Positions 43,169 to 51,135 of a DNA stretch of 52,028 nucleotides are shown here, in pieces. The notes below the pieces were generated by a model that worked only from the letters and a program-made list of their open reading frames with translations, searched no databases and had not been told where the DNA came from. The stretch spans positions 1 to 52,028 of the forward strand of contig MIEI01000029.1 of assembly GCA_002095305.1 (NCBI GenBank), given 5' to 3'. The DNA is from Pantoea brenneri. Lineage in GTDB: Bacteria > Pseudomonadota > Gammaproteobacteria > Enterobacterales > Enterobacteriaceae. The first letter of the stretch is position 1. The number at the start of each line of letters is the position of its first letter. A program made the position numbers and the translations under genes.

Positions 43169-43717
43169 GTGAAGAAATTACTCTGTGCAATGATGCTGGC
43201 GACACTGCCTGCAACCACCCTGGCAGCATCCGTGTTTACCCTGCAATCCAGCGACTTCAGCGATAATGCGCTACTGGATAAAAAATTTGCCGGTGCTAAT
43301 AAAAGTAATCCGGCCTGCACCGGCGAAAATATCTCACCGCAACTTTACTGGTCTGCCTTACCCGCCGGCACCCGCAGTCTGGCGCTGCTGATCACCGATC
43401 CGGTCGGTGCCAAAGGGCTGGGGGTGACGCATATGGTGGCGTATAACATCGCACCGACGCGCAGCGCCTTTGCGCAGGGCGAGCTGACGCAGGGCAAAGG
43501 CTATACCGGCGGCAAAAACACCCCCGGCACCGCTCACTATTATGGGCCGTGTCCACCGGCTGGCAGCGGTCTGCACCACTACAATTTTGTGTTGATCGCT
43601 ACCGATCTGCCGGCGGGGCAGTTAAAAGCGGGATTAACCCAGACGGAATTGTTGAGCCAGCTCAAGGGACACGCGCTGGGCGCGGCCAGTACCGTGGGTC
43701 GTTTCAGTAATGAATAA
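43169..43717 (+). CDS. YbhB/YbcL (PEBP)-family protein with signal peptide
   Basis: The 182-residue product has a Sec signal (LLCAMMLATLPATTLAA before SVF). The PEBP pattern follows: CTGENISPQLYWSALPAGTR, LLITDPVGA, and YYGPCPPAGSGLHHYNF, with the ligand-site residues D-P and the GPCPP...H loop. Periplasmic YbcL-type members resemble eukaryotic Raf kinase inhibitor proteins; their bacterial role is poorly defined. The start is GTG 43169, with AAGGAGT six bases upstream. Confidence 0.88.
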   Translation: MKKLLCAMMLATLPATTLAASVFTLQSSDFSDNALLDKKFAGANKSNPACTGENISPQLYWSALPAGTRSLALLITDPVGAKGLGVTHMVAYNIAPTRSAFAQGELTQGKGYTGGKNTPGTAHYYGPCPPAGSGLHHYNFVLIATDLPAGQLKAGLTQTELLSQLKGHALGAASTVGRFSNE

Positions 43718-43728
43718 TCCGGCGTGAA

Positions 43729-43763
43729 GCTGTTCCCGCAGGCGTATCAGCTGCGGGAACAGC
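43729..43763. terminator. 13-bp hairpin between convergent genes
   Basis: GCTGTTCCCGCAG (43729-43741) and CTGCGGGAACAGC (43751-43763) are exact complements with a 9-base loop. It sits in the 51-bp gap between the YbhB-type stop and the hydrolase stop. A T-run is absent on both sides. Confidence 0.6.
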
Positions 43764-43768
43764 GGCGG

Positions 43769-44640
43769 TCACACGGCGCTGAACATCTCGCGGATGCGCT
43801 GAGCGATGTAAGCCGTATGGGTTTCCAGCGCAAAATGGCCGCTCTCCAGCATCTCAACCACTGCCTGCGGATTATCCCGTTGCCAGGCCGCCGCGCCAGG
43901 CGGAATGAAAAACGGATCGTGCTTGCCCCATATCACCAGCGTGGGCGGCTGCTGCTGACGGAAGAAGGCCTGAAAGGCGGGATAGAGTTTCAGGTTACTG
44001 GCGTAATCCAGAAACAGCGCCAGCTGAATCGCTTTATTGCCGGGGCGATCCATCAACAGTGTGTCGAGGGTATAGCTCTCCGGTGCGATCAGCTGAGGAT
44101 CGCTGACGCCATGCAAATATTGCCACTTAATGCCTTCCGGCGTCAGGATGGCGTCGCGGATCACCTTGCCATTTGCTTCACTCGGATTGTCCCAGTAAGC
44201 CCGCACCGGTGCCCAGGCGTCACCCAATCCCTCAAGATAAGCATTGCCGTTTTGTGAAATCAGCCCACTGACGCGTTCCGGATAGCCAGCGCCAGTCGCA
44301 GCCCGGCAGGCGCACCGTAATCGAACACATACATCGCATACCGTTCCAGCCCCAGAGCATCCACCAGGGCAGTCAGCGTCTGGCCGAAGGCATCAAAGGT
44401 CCATTGATAATTGCGTTCCGCAGGAACGTCGGTAAAGCCGAAGCCGGGCAAATCAGGGGCGATAATGTGGAATTTATCGGCCAGCAGTGGAATCAAATCG
44501 CGGAACTGATGGGAGGAAGTGGGGAAGCCGTGCAGCAACAACAGGACAGGCAACGCGGGATCACCCGCTTCACGATAAAAAATATTAACGCCGTCGGCCT
44601 GCTGATAACGGTATGAGATCGGGTGCGGTTGAATCGACAT
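43769..44640 (-). pseudogene. alpha/beta hydrolase (haloalkane dehalogenase/epoxide hydrolase type) with a one-base frameshift
   Basis: Two minus-strand frames make one protein of about 290 residues. The first (44640 down to about 44283) has the oxyanion motif LLHGFPTSSHQF, APDLPGFGFTDVP and the nucleophile elbow YVFDYGAPAGLRLALA. The second carries the cap, the acid in VIWGKHDPFFIPP and the catalytic His in ESGHFALE. At about 44280-44286 the sequence GCTATCCGGAACGC should read in the other frame as x-PERVSGLISQNGNAYLEGLG, so one base is missing. As given, the first frame terminates soon after and no active enzyme can be made. It is divergent from a CGNR regulator. A sequencing error cannot be excluded. 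Confidence 0.75.
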
Positions 44641-44675
44641 AGTCTGCTCCTGTAACTGTTAAAATGGATTTTAGT

Positions 44676-44779
44676 GGTTACCTGAAGATCATTATGCGCC
44701 AGTTATGTAACCAGTAAAGACATATTTAAGAGGTTACAAAAAGCCATGGTAACTGTTCAAAGGTGATTTTATCGGTTAC
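44676..44779. promoter_or_regulatory. cluster of GGTTAC motifs in the hydrolase/CGNR gap
   Basis: Between the divergent starts, GGTTAC occurs at 44676-44681, 44732-44737 and 44774-44779. Its inverse GTAACC is at 44707-44712 and a GGTAAC variant is at 44748-44753. Repeated short motifs in such a gap are likely binding sites for the CGNR regulator. Confidence 0.55.
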
Positions 44780-44817
44780 ATTAAGCGCAGATAAGGGTGT
44801 CGGCACAGGACAAAAAG

Positions 44818-45411
44818 ATGGCGAACAAACAATCAATCAACCCGCAGGGCCCGTGGTTTCTGGCCGATCATCCGGCGCTGGATTTCATCAATACGCTGGC
44901 GTTAGTTGACGGCCAGCCGCACGATTTCTGGCAAACCGATGGCGATGTTGAGGCGTGGCTACAGCAGGCCAGGCTGGCACCGGATACGCCCCACGGCCGC
45001 TATGAAGTGGGCGCGCTGTTGCAGGCGGCGCGGCAGTTACGGCAGATTATTCGTGATGCGGTGCAGCAGCGTAAAGCGGGCGCTGCCGTTGATCCGCAGG
45101 CGCTCAATGCTTATCTCAGCGAGGCGGACAGCCATCTGCAGCTGGTTAATGACGATAACGGTGCGCTACAACTGCGGCGGGTCTATGCGGATCACACTGC
45201 GGCGCAGCGGCTGGGGCAGGTCGCGGAACAGGCCGCGATGTTGCTGACCGGGGAAGAGATGAGCCGGATACGCGCCTGCGAACATCCGGCCTGTATCCTG
45301 TGGTTTTACGATCGTACCAAAGCGCATCGTCGTCGCTGGTGTAGCATGGCGCTGTGCGGAAACCGGGCTAAAGTGGCGCGGTTCAGGCAGCTGAATCCGG
45401 CGGGAAAGTAA
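44818..45411 (+). CDS. CGNR zinc-finger (ABATE domain) regulator
   Basis: The 197-residue protein has an N-terminal ABATE domain (GPWFLADHPALDFINTLAL ...) and the C-terminal CGNR zinc finger: CEHPACILWFYDRTKAHRRR followed by WCSMALCGNRAKVARFR, with four cysteines for zinc. This family is thought to bind DNA and sense small ligands. ATG 44818 follows AGGA at a good spacing; a GTG at 44797 abuts its ribosome-like site. It is divergent from the hydrolase gene and probably regulates it. Confidence 0.88.
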   Translation: MANKQSINPQGPWFLADHPALDFINTLALVDGQPHDFWQTDGDVEAWLQQARLAPDTPHGRYEVGALLQAARQLRQIIRDAVQQRKAGAAVDPQALNAYLSEADSHLQLVNDDNGALQLRRVYADHTAAQRLGQVAEQAAMLLTGEEMSRIRACEHPACILWFYDRTKAHRRRWCSMALCGNRAKVARFRQLNPAGK

Positions 45412-45423
45412 CGGACGGCAGAT

Positions 45424-45451
45424 AAAAAAACACCCTGCAAAAGCAGGGTGT
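45424..45451 (-). terminator. intrinsic terminator of the ProP-like gene
   Basis: On the minus strand the stem ACACCCTGC/GCAGGGTGT (arms 45443-45451 and 45430-45438) with loop TTTT is followed by a run of T (45430-45424). It lies just past the transporter stop. Confidence 0.85.
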
Positions 45452-45459
45452 GAGCCAAG

Positions 45460-46926
45460 TTATTTAGCCGGTGCCGCTGTGGGCTTAGAGCGTTTACGCA
45501 GCTTATCAATCAGGCGCTGCGCTTCCGCTTTGGTTGCCACTGCGGGTGACGAACCGGTCAGCGGCTGGCGGGCGGTTTCATGCACCGTGAGGATAGTAAT
45601 CAGACCAATCACGCCGGCACCCATCATGTAATAAGCGGGCATCATGTTGTTTTTGGTGGTATCCACCAGCCAGGCGGTGATCAGCGGCGTGGTGCCACCG
45701 AACAGCGAGACTGACAGGTTGAAACCGATCGCCAGTGCGCTATAGCGAATGTCAGTGGTAAACAGCGCTGGCAGGGTAGAGGGCATAGTGCCGCTAAAGC
45801 AGGTGTGCAGCACGCCCAGAATCAGCAGTCCGCCGAATACCGCCCACATATTGCCGGAACCGATCAGCATAAAGCTGGGGATCGCCAGCAGAATCAGACC
45901 GACCGCGCCAAAACCAATCACCGGACGACGTCCGATGCGGTCCGTCCAGCGACCCCACAGCAGCGTCAGCGGCATCATCACAAACATCGCCACCATCACC
46001 AGCAGCAGGCCGCTCAGTTCAGGCAGGCCCAGCACGCCGGTCAGATAGCTCGGCATGTAGGAGGTCAGCATGTAGTTGGAGACGTTAAACAGCAGCACCA
46101 GGCCAATACATTTCAGCATCGGTGCGCGGTATTTGCTCAGCATCTGCATCAGCGTCAGACGCGGCTTGCTCTGCTCCAGCGCCTCCTGTTTTTCCATGTG
46201 CTGCTGGAATGCCGGCGTCTCTTCCAGTTTCAGACGGACATACAGCCCGAACAGGCCGAGTGGCGCGGCGATAAAGAACGGTACGCGCCAGCCCCATGAC
46301 ATCATCGCGTCATTCGACATCAGGGTCGTCATCACCGTCACCAGGCTGGCGCCTAGCAGGTAACCGCCGATGGTGCCAAACTCAAGGAAGCTGCCCATAA
46401 AGCCACGGCGTTTATCGGTGGAGTATTCGGCGATAAAGGTTGCCGCACCGCCATATTCACCGCCGGTGGAGAAGCCCTGAATCAGACGCGCCACCAGCAA
46501 CAGGATCGGAGCCATGATCCCTATCGACGAATACGCCGGGATCAGCCCGATACAGAAGGTGCCGATCGACATCATAATCATGGTCATCGCCAGCACTTTT
46601 TGTCGGCCGATTCGGTCGCCAAGCGGACCGAACACCAGACCCCCAATCGGGCGCACCAGGAAGGCGGCAGCAAAGGTACCAAAGGTCGCGATCAGCTGAA
46701 CCGCGTTATTGGCATCCGGAAAGAAAACTTTGCCGATAATCACGGCGAGATAGCTGTACACGCCAAAATCAAACCACTCCATCGCATTACCCAGCGCGGC
46801 AGCGCCAACGGCACGCTTCAGCATGTCGTTATCGATCACGGTAATGTCATCAACAGTCAGCTCTTTTTGCTTCCTGTTCCAGAAGTGCTTCTTTGGATGT
46901 TCAGACGATGAGTTTCTGGTGTCCAT
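45460..46926 (-). CDS. ProP-like MFS transporter without the long coiled-coil tail
   Basis: The 488-residue, twelve-span symporter strongly resembles E. coli ProP. Shared stretches include GNAMEWFDFGVYSYLAVIIG, the loop LGDRIGRQKVLAMT, GLIPAYSSIGIMAPILLL, QGFSTGGEYGGAATFIAEYS and DIRYSALAIGFNLSVSLFGG. ProP imports proline, glycine betaine and ectoine with protons. Here the C-terminus ends with a short KAEAQRLIDKLRKRSKP tail rather than the longer coiled coil of E. coli ProP that tunes osmotic sensing. GAGGAG lies before ATG 46926. An osmolyte or related zwitterion is the likely substrate, but the exact one is open. Confidence 0.82.
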   Translation of the reverse strand: MDTRNSSSEHPKKHFWNRKQKELTVDDITVIDNDMLKRAVGAAALGNAMEWFDFGVYSYLAVIIGKVFFPDANNAVQLIATFGTFAAAFLVRPIGGLVFGPLGDRIGRQKVLAMTMIMMSIGTFCIGLIPAYSSIGIMAPILLLVARLIQGFSTGGEYGGAATFIAEYSTDKRRGFMGSFLEFGTIGGYLLGASLVTVMTTLMSNDAMMSWGWRVPFFIAAPLGLFGLYVRLKLEETPAFQQHMEKQEALEQSKPRLTLMQMLSKYRAPMLKCIGLVLLFNVSNYMLTSYMPSYLTGVLGLPELSGLLLVMVAMFVMMPLTLLWGRWTDRIGRRPVIGFGAVGLILLAIPSFMLIGSGNMWAVFGGLLILGVLHTCFSGTMPSTLPALFTTDIRYSALAIGFNLSVSLFGGTTPLITAWLVDTTKNNMMPAYYMMGAGVIGLITILTVHETARQPLTGSSPAVATKAEAQRLIDKLRKRSKPTAAPAK

Positions 46927-47240
46927 ATTCTCCTCAAGTGCTTCAATGAAGGAGTCTTATAGCTTTCGCAGCCGCAAAATAATGTTCAGAAGAAACCGTG
47001 GAAATGAAAGCTATAAGAAGCCGAATAATATTTAAGTGAAGCGGCAAGTAACCGCAGCCGCCAAACCTTAGACCATTATTGTAAGTTATTGCAAGTTTTC
47101 GGGGGAAATAACCGCAATTCTTGACAAATGCAGCACGCTGCGCTTGTTCATCGGTTCTTACGCTTATCAATATTTTGTTACCTGATTGGAGAATTTATTA
47201 TCAGAATGGCTGGCGCTGATTATTATTATTGCGGCTCGCG
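46927..47240. other. 314-bp gap upstream of the ProP-like gene
   Basis: AT-rich sequence with no supported gene; a 75-codon minus-strand frame lacks a ribosome site. TAACCGCA occurs twice (near 47048 and 47109). It should contain the promoter of the transporter gene and the 3' trailer of the aminotransferase gene. Confidence 0.4.
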
Positions 47241-48419
47241 TCAGCCAAATAATTTCAGCGCTGCGATGCGATCGAGGGCACGCATAATTAAATCCGTCTC
47301 TGCCGTCAGGCTGATGCGAATATAGTGCTGACCTGCCGGGCCAAATCCTTCGCCAGGCGCAACCAGCAGATGCGCCTGCTCCAGTAGCAGGGCGGCAAAC
47401 TGCTTGCCGGTCATGCCTGGCGGGGCCGCCAGCCAGAGGAAAAAGGTGCCCTGCGCGGCGCGTACCGGCCAGTGCAGGGCGGCCAGTTTAGCCAGCACCT
47501 GCACCCGCCGCTGATGCCAGCATTCGGTCAGCTGCGCGATCTGTTCAGACGGCAGTCCCAGTGCGGTGATGGCCGCATCCTGCACTGCGCCAAATACCGT
47601 GCTGTAACTGTGGGTGTGCAGCTTTTTAAACGCCGCAATAATCGAGGCATTCCCGACCGCAAAGCCGACCCGCCAGCCCGCCATCAGAAAGCTTTTCGAC
47701 AGGGTATAAACTTCCACTCCCCAGGCTTTGGCGTCGGGTTGGGCCAGCAGGCTGATCGGCTGCTCGCTGCGCTGACTGCCGACGGTGGCATAGGCGAAGT
47801 CGTGCACCAGCGGAACGTGATGCTGGCGGGCGAACGCCAGCGCATCAGCAAACAGGTCGGGCGTCGCCAGCGCACCGGTCGGGTTATGTGGATAATTAAG
47901 CAGCAGCAGTCCGGCACGGGCCGCTATCTGAGGCGGAATGCGGCTGAAATCGGGCAGAAAAGCGTTGCGTTCCTCCAGCGGAATGCCATAAAAGTCGGCA
48001 TTCGCCTGGCGCGCCGCAGAGCGATAAAGTGGATAGCAGGGATCGGTTGAAATCAGCACCTGGCCCGGATTCAGCAGGGCGCGCGGCAGGCCGGTGACCG
48101 CAATGTGCGCCCCCTGAAATACCGCGACTTCGCTTTCAGCATCGAGCGTCACGCCATACTGGCGCTGATAAAAGGCGGCAATAGCCTGGCGCAGCGCCGG
48201 TTTGCCCCAGAAAGAGGGATATTCATGATTATCAGGCTGCGTCACTGCCGTCTGCAGTGAGTCAATTATCGCGGGCGGCGTCGGCTGACGCGGGCTGCCT
48301 GACGAGAGATCGATTAACGGCAGGCGCGGATCATCCACCTGCGCTGCCTGCTTTTCTAACCGGCTGAAAAGGTTTTCCTCCAGCCCTGCTACCAGTTCTG
48401 ATGCTGCAAACTCCGCCAT
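47241..48419 (-). CDS. class I/II PLP-dependent aminotransferase
   Basis: The 392-residue fold-type I enzyme has LLNYPHNPTGAL (PLP-phosphate and substrate Asn), DFAYATVG with the ring-contacting Asp/Tyr, the Schiff-base lysine in YTLSKSFLMAGWRVGFAVGN, and the substrate carboxylate Arg in HYIRISL near the end. It resembles the LL-diaminopimelate/methionine aminotransferase subgroup, but the substrate is uncertain. It is divergent from the MetQ-like importer gene (218-bp gap), which may connect it with sulfur amino acid use. Confidence 0.87.
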   Translation of the reverse strand: MAEFAASELVAGLEENLFSRLEKQAAQVDDPRLPLIDLSSGSPRQPTPPAIIDSLQTAVTQPDNHEYPSFWGKPALRQAIAAFYQRQYGVTLDAESEVAVFQGAHIAVTGLPRALLNPGQVLISTDPCYPLYRSAARQANADFYGIPLEERNAFLPDFSRIPPQIAARAGLLLLNYPHNPTGALATPDLFADALAFARQHHVPLVHDFAYATVGSQRSEQPISLLAQPDAKAWGVEVYTLSKSFLMAGWRVGFAVGNASIIAAFKKLHTHSYSTVFGAVQDAAITALGLPSEQIAQLTECWHQRRVQVLAKLAALHWPVRAAQGTFFLWLAAPPGMTGKQFAALLLEQAHLLVAPGEGFGPAGQHYIRISLTAETDLIMRALDRIAALKLFG

Positions 48420-48637
48420 AATGTCCCCGAAAATCGCCTGCTAAGCGGCAGAGCATGACACAGCCGGGTGATCAATATTTAGCAGAAATAACGCTATCGA
48501 TTGCCGTTAAATGAATTTCCAGCAGGCAACTATCGTTAGCATAAAAAAGCCAAAGCGACGGGCGGATTTTAACTATTCCTGGTTATCGCGGCTGTGATTA
48601 AATCGATTTTTCTCACAATAATGAAGAAGGTTTTTTT

Positions 48638-49450
48638 ATGCGCATCAGTGTTAAGGGAACGCTTTATTTACTGGCCGCCGCCGTAACGTTAATTTCTGCC
48701 GCCCAGGCAGCCGAAGAGAAAGTGATTCGGATTGGCTTTAATCCCGGACCGTATAAAGAGCAGTTTGAACAGGGTGTCGCGCCCTGGTTAATTAAGCAGG
48801 GATATAAAATCGAATATAAAGATTTCAGCGATGGTATTCAGGTTAATGACGCGGTACACCGAGGGTCGATTGACGCCAATATCATGCAGCATCCGGTCTA
48901 TCTCAAATCGGTGAATGACCGGCTCGGCATAGATAACGTCGGCATTGTTCAGGTGCCGACTCCGCCGATGGGGCTCTATTCTGAACGGGTTAAACAGCTG
49001 CCAACCCCGACGCCGGGCACCACCGTCTCGGTGCCTAATCAGCCCTCTAATGAATATCGCGCGGCGCTGCTGTTGCAGAGCATCGGCTGGCTGAAGATCA
49101 GCCCTGACAGTGACGCAGCGACCTTTTCACAGAAAAATATCAGCGACAATCCGTATAAAATCGTGCTGAAAGAGATGGACAACGCGCAGCAGGTACGCGC
49201 ACTGCCAGACGTCGATTTTGGCGTGATTCAGGGAAATTTCGCCGTATCAAGCGGCATGAAACTGAGTTCAGCGCTGAAGCTGGAAGCGCCGACCAGCCAG
49301 TTTATTAACGTGGTGACGGTAGCCGGTAAAAATAAACAGGCGGCGTTTGCCCGCGATATTATTGCCGGTTATCACTCCCCGGAATTCAGGCAGTATATTG
49401 TCAGCCAGCCAAAATATAGCGGCTATCTGCTGCCAGACTATTTCAAATGA
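48638..49450 (+). CDS. MetQ/NlpA-family substrate-binding protein
   Basis: The 270-residue protein has a Sec signal (GTLYLLAAAVTLISAAQA), then IRIGFNPGPYKEQFEQGVAP, the MetQ-like DFSDGIQVNDAVHRGSIDANIMQHPVYL region, and VPNQPSNEYRAALLLQSIGWL. Unlike MetQ there is no lipobox cysteine at the cleavage site, so the mature protein should be soluble in the periplasm. The ligand is likely a methionine relative or other sulfur compound, given the family and the BisC-like gene downstream. It overlaps the ATPase start by 4 bp. Confidence 0.88.
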   Translation: MRISVKGTLYLLAAAVTLISAAQAAEEKVIRIGFNPGPYKEQFEQGVAPWLIKQGYKIEYKDFSDGIQVNDAVHRGSIDANIMQHPVYLKSVNDRLGIDNVGIVQVPTPPMGLYSERVKQLPTPTPGTTVSVPNQPSNEYRAALLLQSIGWLKISPDSDAATFSQKNISDNPYKIVLKEMDNAQQVRALPDVDFGVIQGNFAVSSGMKLSSALKLEAPTSQFINVVTVAGKNKQAAFARDIIAGYHSPEFRQYIVSQPKYSGYLLPDYFK

Positions 49451-50471
49451 GTCAACCGGCTATTGTCTTCCGCCAGCTGAGCAAAACGTTCTCGCGCAAT
49501 GGCGTTGAGGTTCGGGCACTGGATAACATCAACCTGACCATTAATCAGGGGGATATTTTTGGCGTCATTGGCACCAGCGGTGCGGGAAAAAGTACCCTGC
49601 TGCGAATGATTAATCATCTGGAAACGCCGACCGTGGGCACGGTTGAGGTGCAGGGTGAAGCGCTGCAGGGCATCAGTAAATCGCGCTTAATCCAGGTTAA
49701 AAAGCAGATCGGCATGATCTTCCAGCATTTCAATTTACTGAATGCCAGAACGGTGTTTCACAATGTGGCTATCCCGCTGATTTTACAGGGACGGGATAAG
49801 GCTTTTATTCGCGCACGGGTCGACGAGCTGCTGGCGTTCGTCAACCTGAGTGACAAAGCCCACAGCTACCCGGATGAACTCTCCGGCGGCCAGAAGCAGC
49901 GCGTCGGGATTGCTCGCGCGCTGGCAACCAACCCGGCGATCCTGCTGTGTGACGAAGCACCTCAGCGCTGGACCCGCAGACCACGGTTCAGATCCTGTTG
50001 CTGTTACAGGAGATCAACCAGCGTTACGGCATCACTATCGTTCTGATTACCCATGAAATGTCGGTGGTGCAGAAGATTTGCAACAGGGTGGCGGTGATGG
50101 CGCAGGGCCAGATTGCTGAACAGGGCGACGTGCTGGCGGTGTTTGCCGATCCGCAACAGCCGGTCAGCGCCAGTTTCGTGCAGTCAGTGATCCACGATCG
50201 TCTGCCACAGCAGACGCTGGCGCTGCTGAGCCAGCAGCCGAACCTGCAGTCGCTGCGGCTGGAGTTTGTCGGCAGCACCGCCCAGCAGCCGATTATTCAT
50301 CGCCTGATCCGGCACTACGCGGTGGAGGTCAACATCCTGTTCGCCAATATGTCCGAAGTGCAGAGCACCATCCTCGGCTTCATGATCGTGCAGCTCAGCG
50401 GGGAACCGGCGCAGATCGCGGCGGCGAAGGATTTTCTGACGGAAACAGGAGTGAAAATCAGCCATGTCTGA
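49447..50471 (+). pseudogene. MetN-like ABC transporter ATPase with a one-base frameshift in Walker B
   Basis: Two frames together give about 341 codons, the usual MetN length. The first has Walker A GTSGAGKSTLLRMI, QIGMIFQHFNLL and LSGGQKQRVGIARAL, then ILLCDEA. At 49957-49960 the frame changes: GAAGCACCTCAGCGCTGGAC gives E-A-P-Q-R-W, while one extra base gives E-A-T-S-A-L-D. The second frame continues QTTVQILLLLQEINQ, the switch VLITHEM, and a C-terminal NIL substrate-sensing domain (about residues 265-341). As given, translation ends at 50046 and the ATPase is cut before the D-loop and switch. Either a recent mutation or a sequencing error. Confidence 0.8.
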
Positions 50472-51132
50472 TCTGTTTGAAACGGCGGTGACCGGCGACC
50501 AGTTTCTGATCGCCTTGCAGGACACTCTGGTGATGGTCAGCGTATCGCTGGGGTTTGGCGCGCTGCTCGGCCTGCCGCTCGGCGTGATTCTGGTGATTTG
50601 CCGTCCCGGTGGCATCATGCCGCACCGGCTGGTGCATCAGATACTGAATCCGCTGGTGAACATTATCCGTTCGCTGCCGTTCATTATCCTGCTGATTACT
50701 ATTCTGCCGCTGACGCGCCTGCTGGTGAATACCACCATCGGCACGGCCGGGGCGATCGTGCCGCTGGTGATTTTTATTGCGCCCTATATTTCGCGGCTGG
50801 TGGAGAGCGCGCTGCTGGAGGTGGATGAGGGCATTCTTGAATCCGCCAACGCCATGGGGGCCACCACGTTGCAGACCATCTGGTACTTCATGCTGCCGGA
50901 AGCCGCCTCGTCGCTGGTGCTTGCCCTGACCACCGCCACCATCGGATTGCTGGGTGCTACCGCTATGGCCGGAACGGTCGGCGGCGGCGGGATCGGGGAT
51001 CTGGCCATCACCTACGGCTATCAGCGCTTTGATGCCTTTGCCACCATCACCACCGCGCTGGTGCTGATCGTTATCGTTCAGCTGTTACAAACCCTGGGGA
51101 CGCGCCTGTCGCGTCGTATTCGCCGCGAGTAG
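50464..51132 (+). CDS. MetI-like ABC transporter permease
   Basis: The 222-residue protein has about five or six spans. It starts LIALQDTLVMVSVSLGFGAL, as in MetI, has NPLVNIIRSLPFIILLI, and carries the EAA loop ESANAMGATTLQTIWYFMLP followed by GATAMAGTVGGGGIGDLAIT. It overlaps the ATPase gene by 8 bp and is intact. With the MetQ-like protein and the frameshifted ATPase it forms a methionine-type importer. Confidence 0.92.
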   Translation: MSDLFETAVTGDQFLIALQDTLVMVSVSLGFGALLGLPLGVILVICRPGGIMPHRLVHQILNPLVNIIRSLPFIILLITILPLTRLLVNTTIGTAGAIVPLVIFIAPYISRLVESALLEVDEGILESANAMGATTLQTIWYFMLPEAASSLVLALTTATIGLLGATAMAGTVGGGGIGDLAITYGYQRFDAFATITTALVLIVIVQLLQTLGTRLSRRIRRE

Positions 51133-51135
51133 CCG

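Noticed and set aside
43724..44257. 177-codon plus-strand frame over the hydrolase
   Set aside because: It is antisense to a clear alpha/beta hydrolase with catalytic residues and has no ribosome site or domain.
46943..47170. 75-codon minus-strand frame upstream of the ProP-like gene
   Set aside because: No ribosome site and no recognisable pattern; overlaps the expected promoter region.
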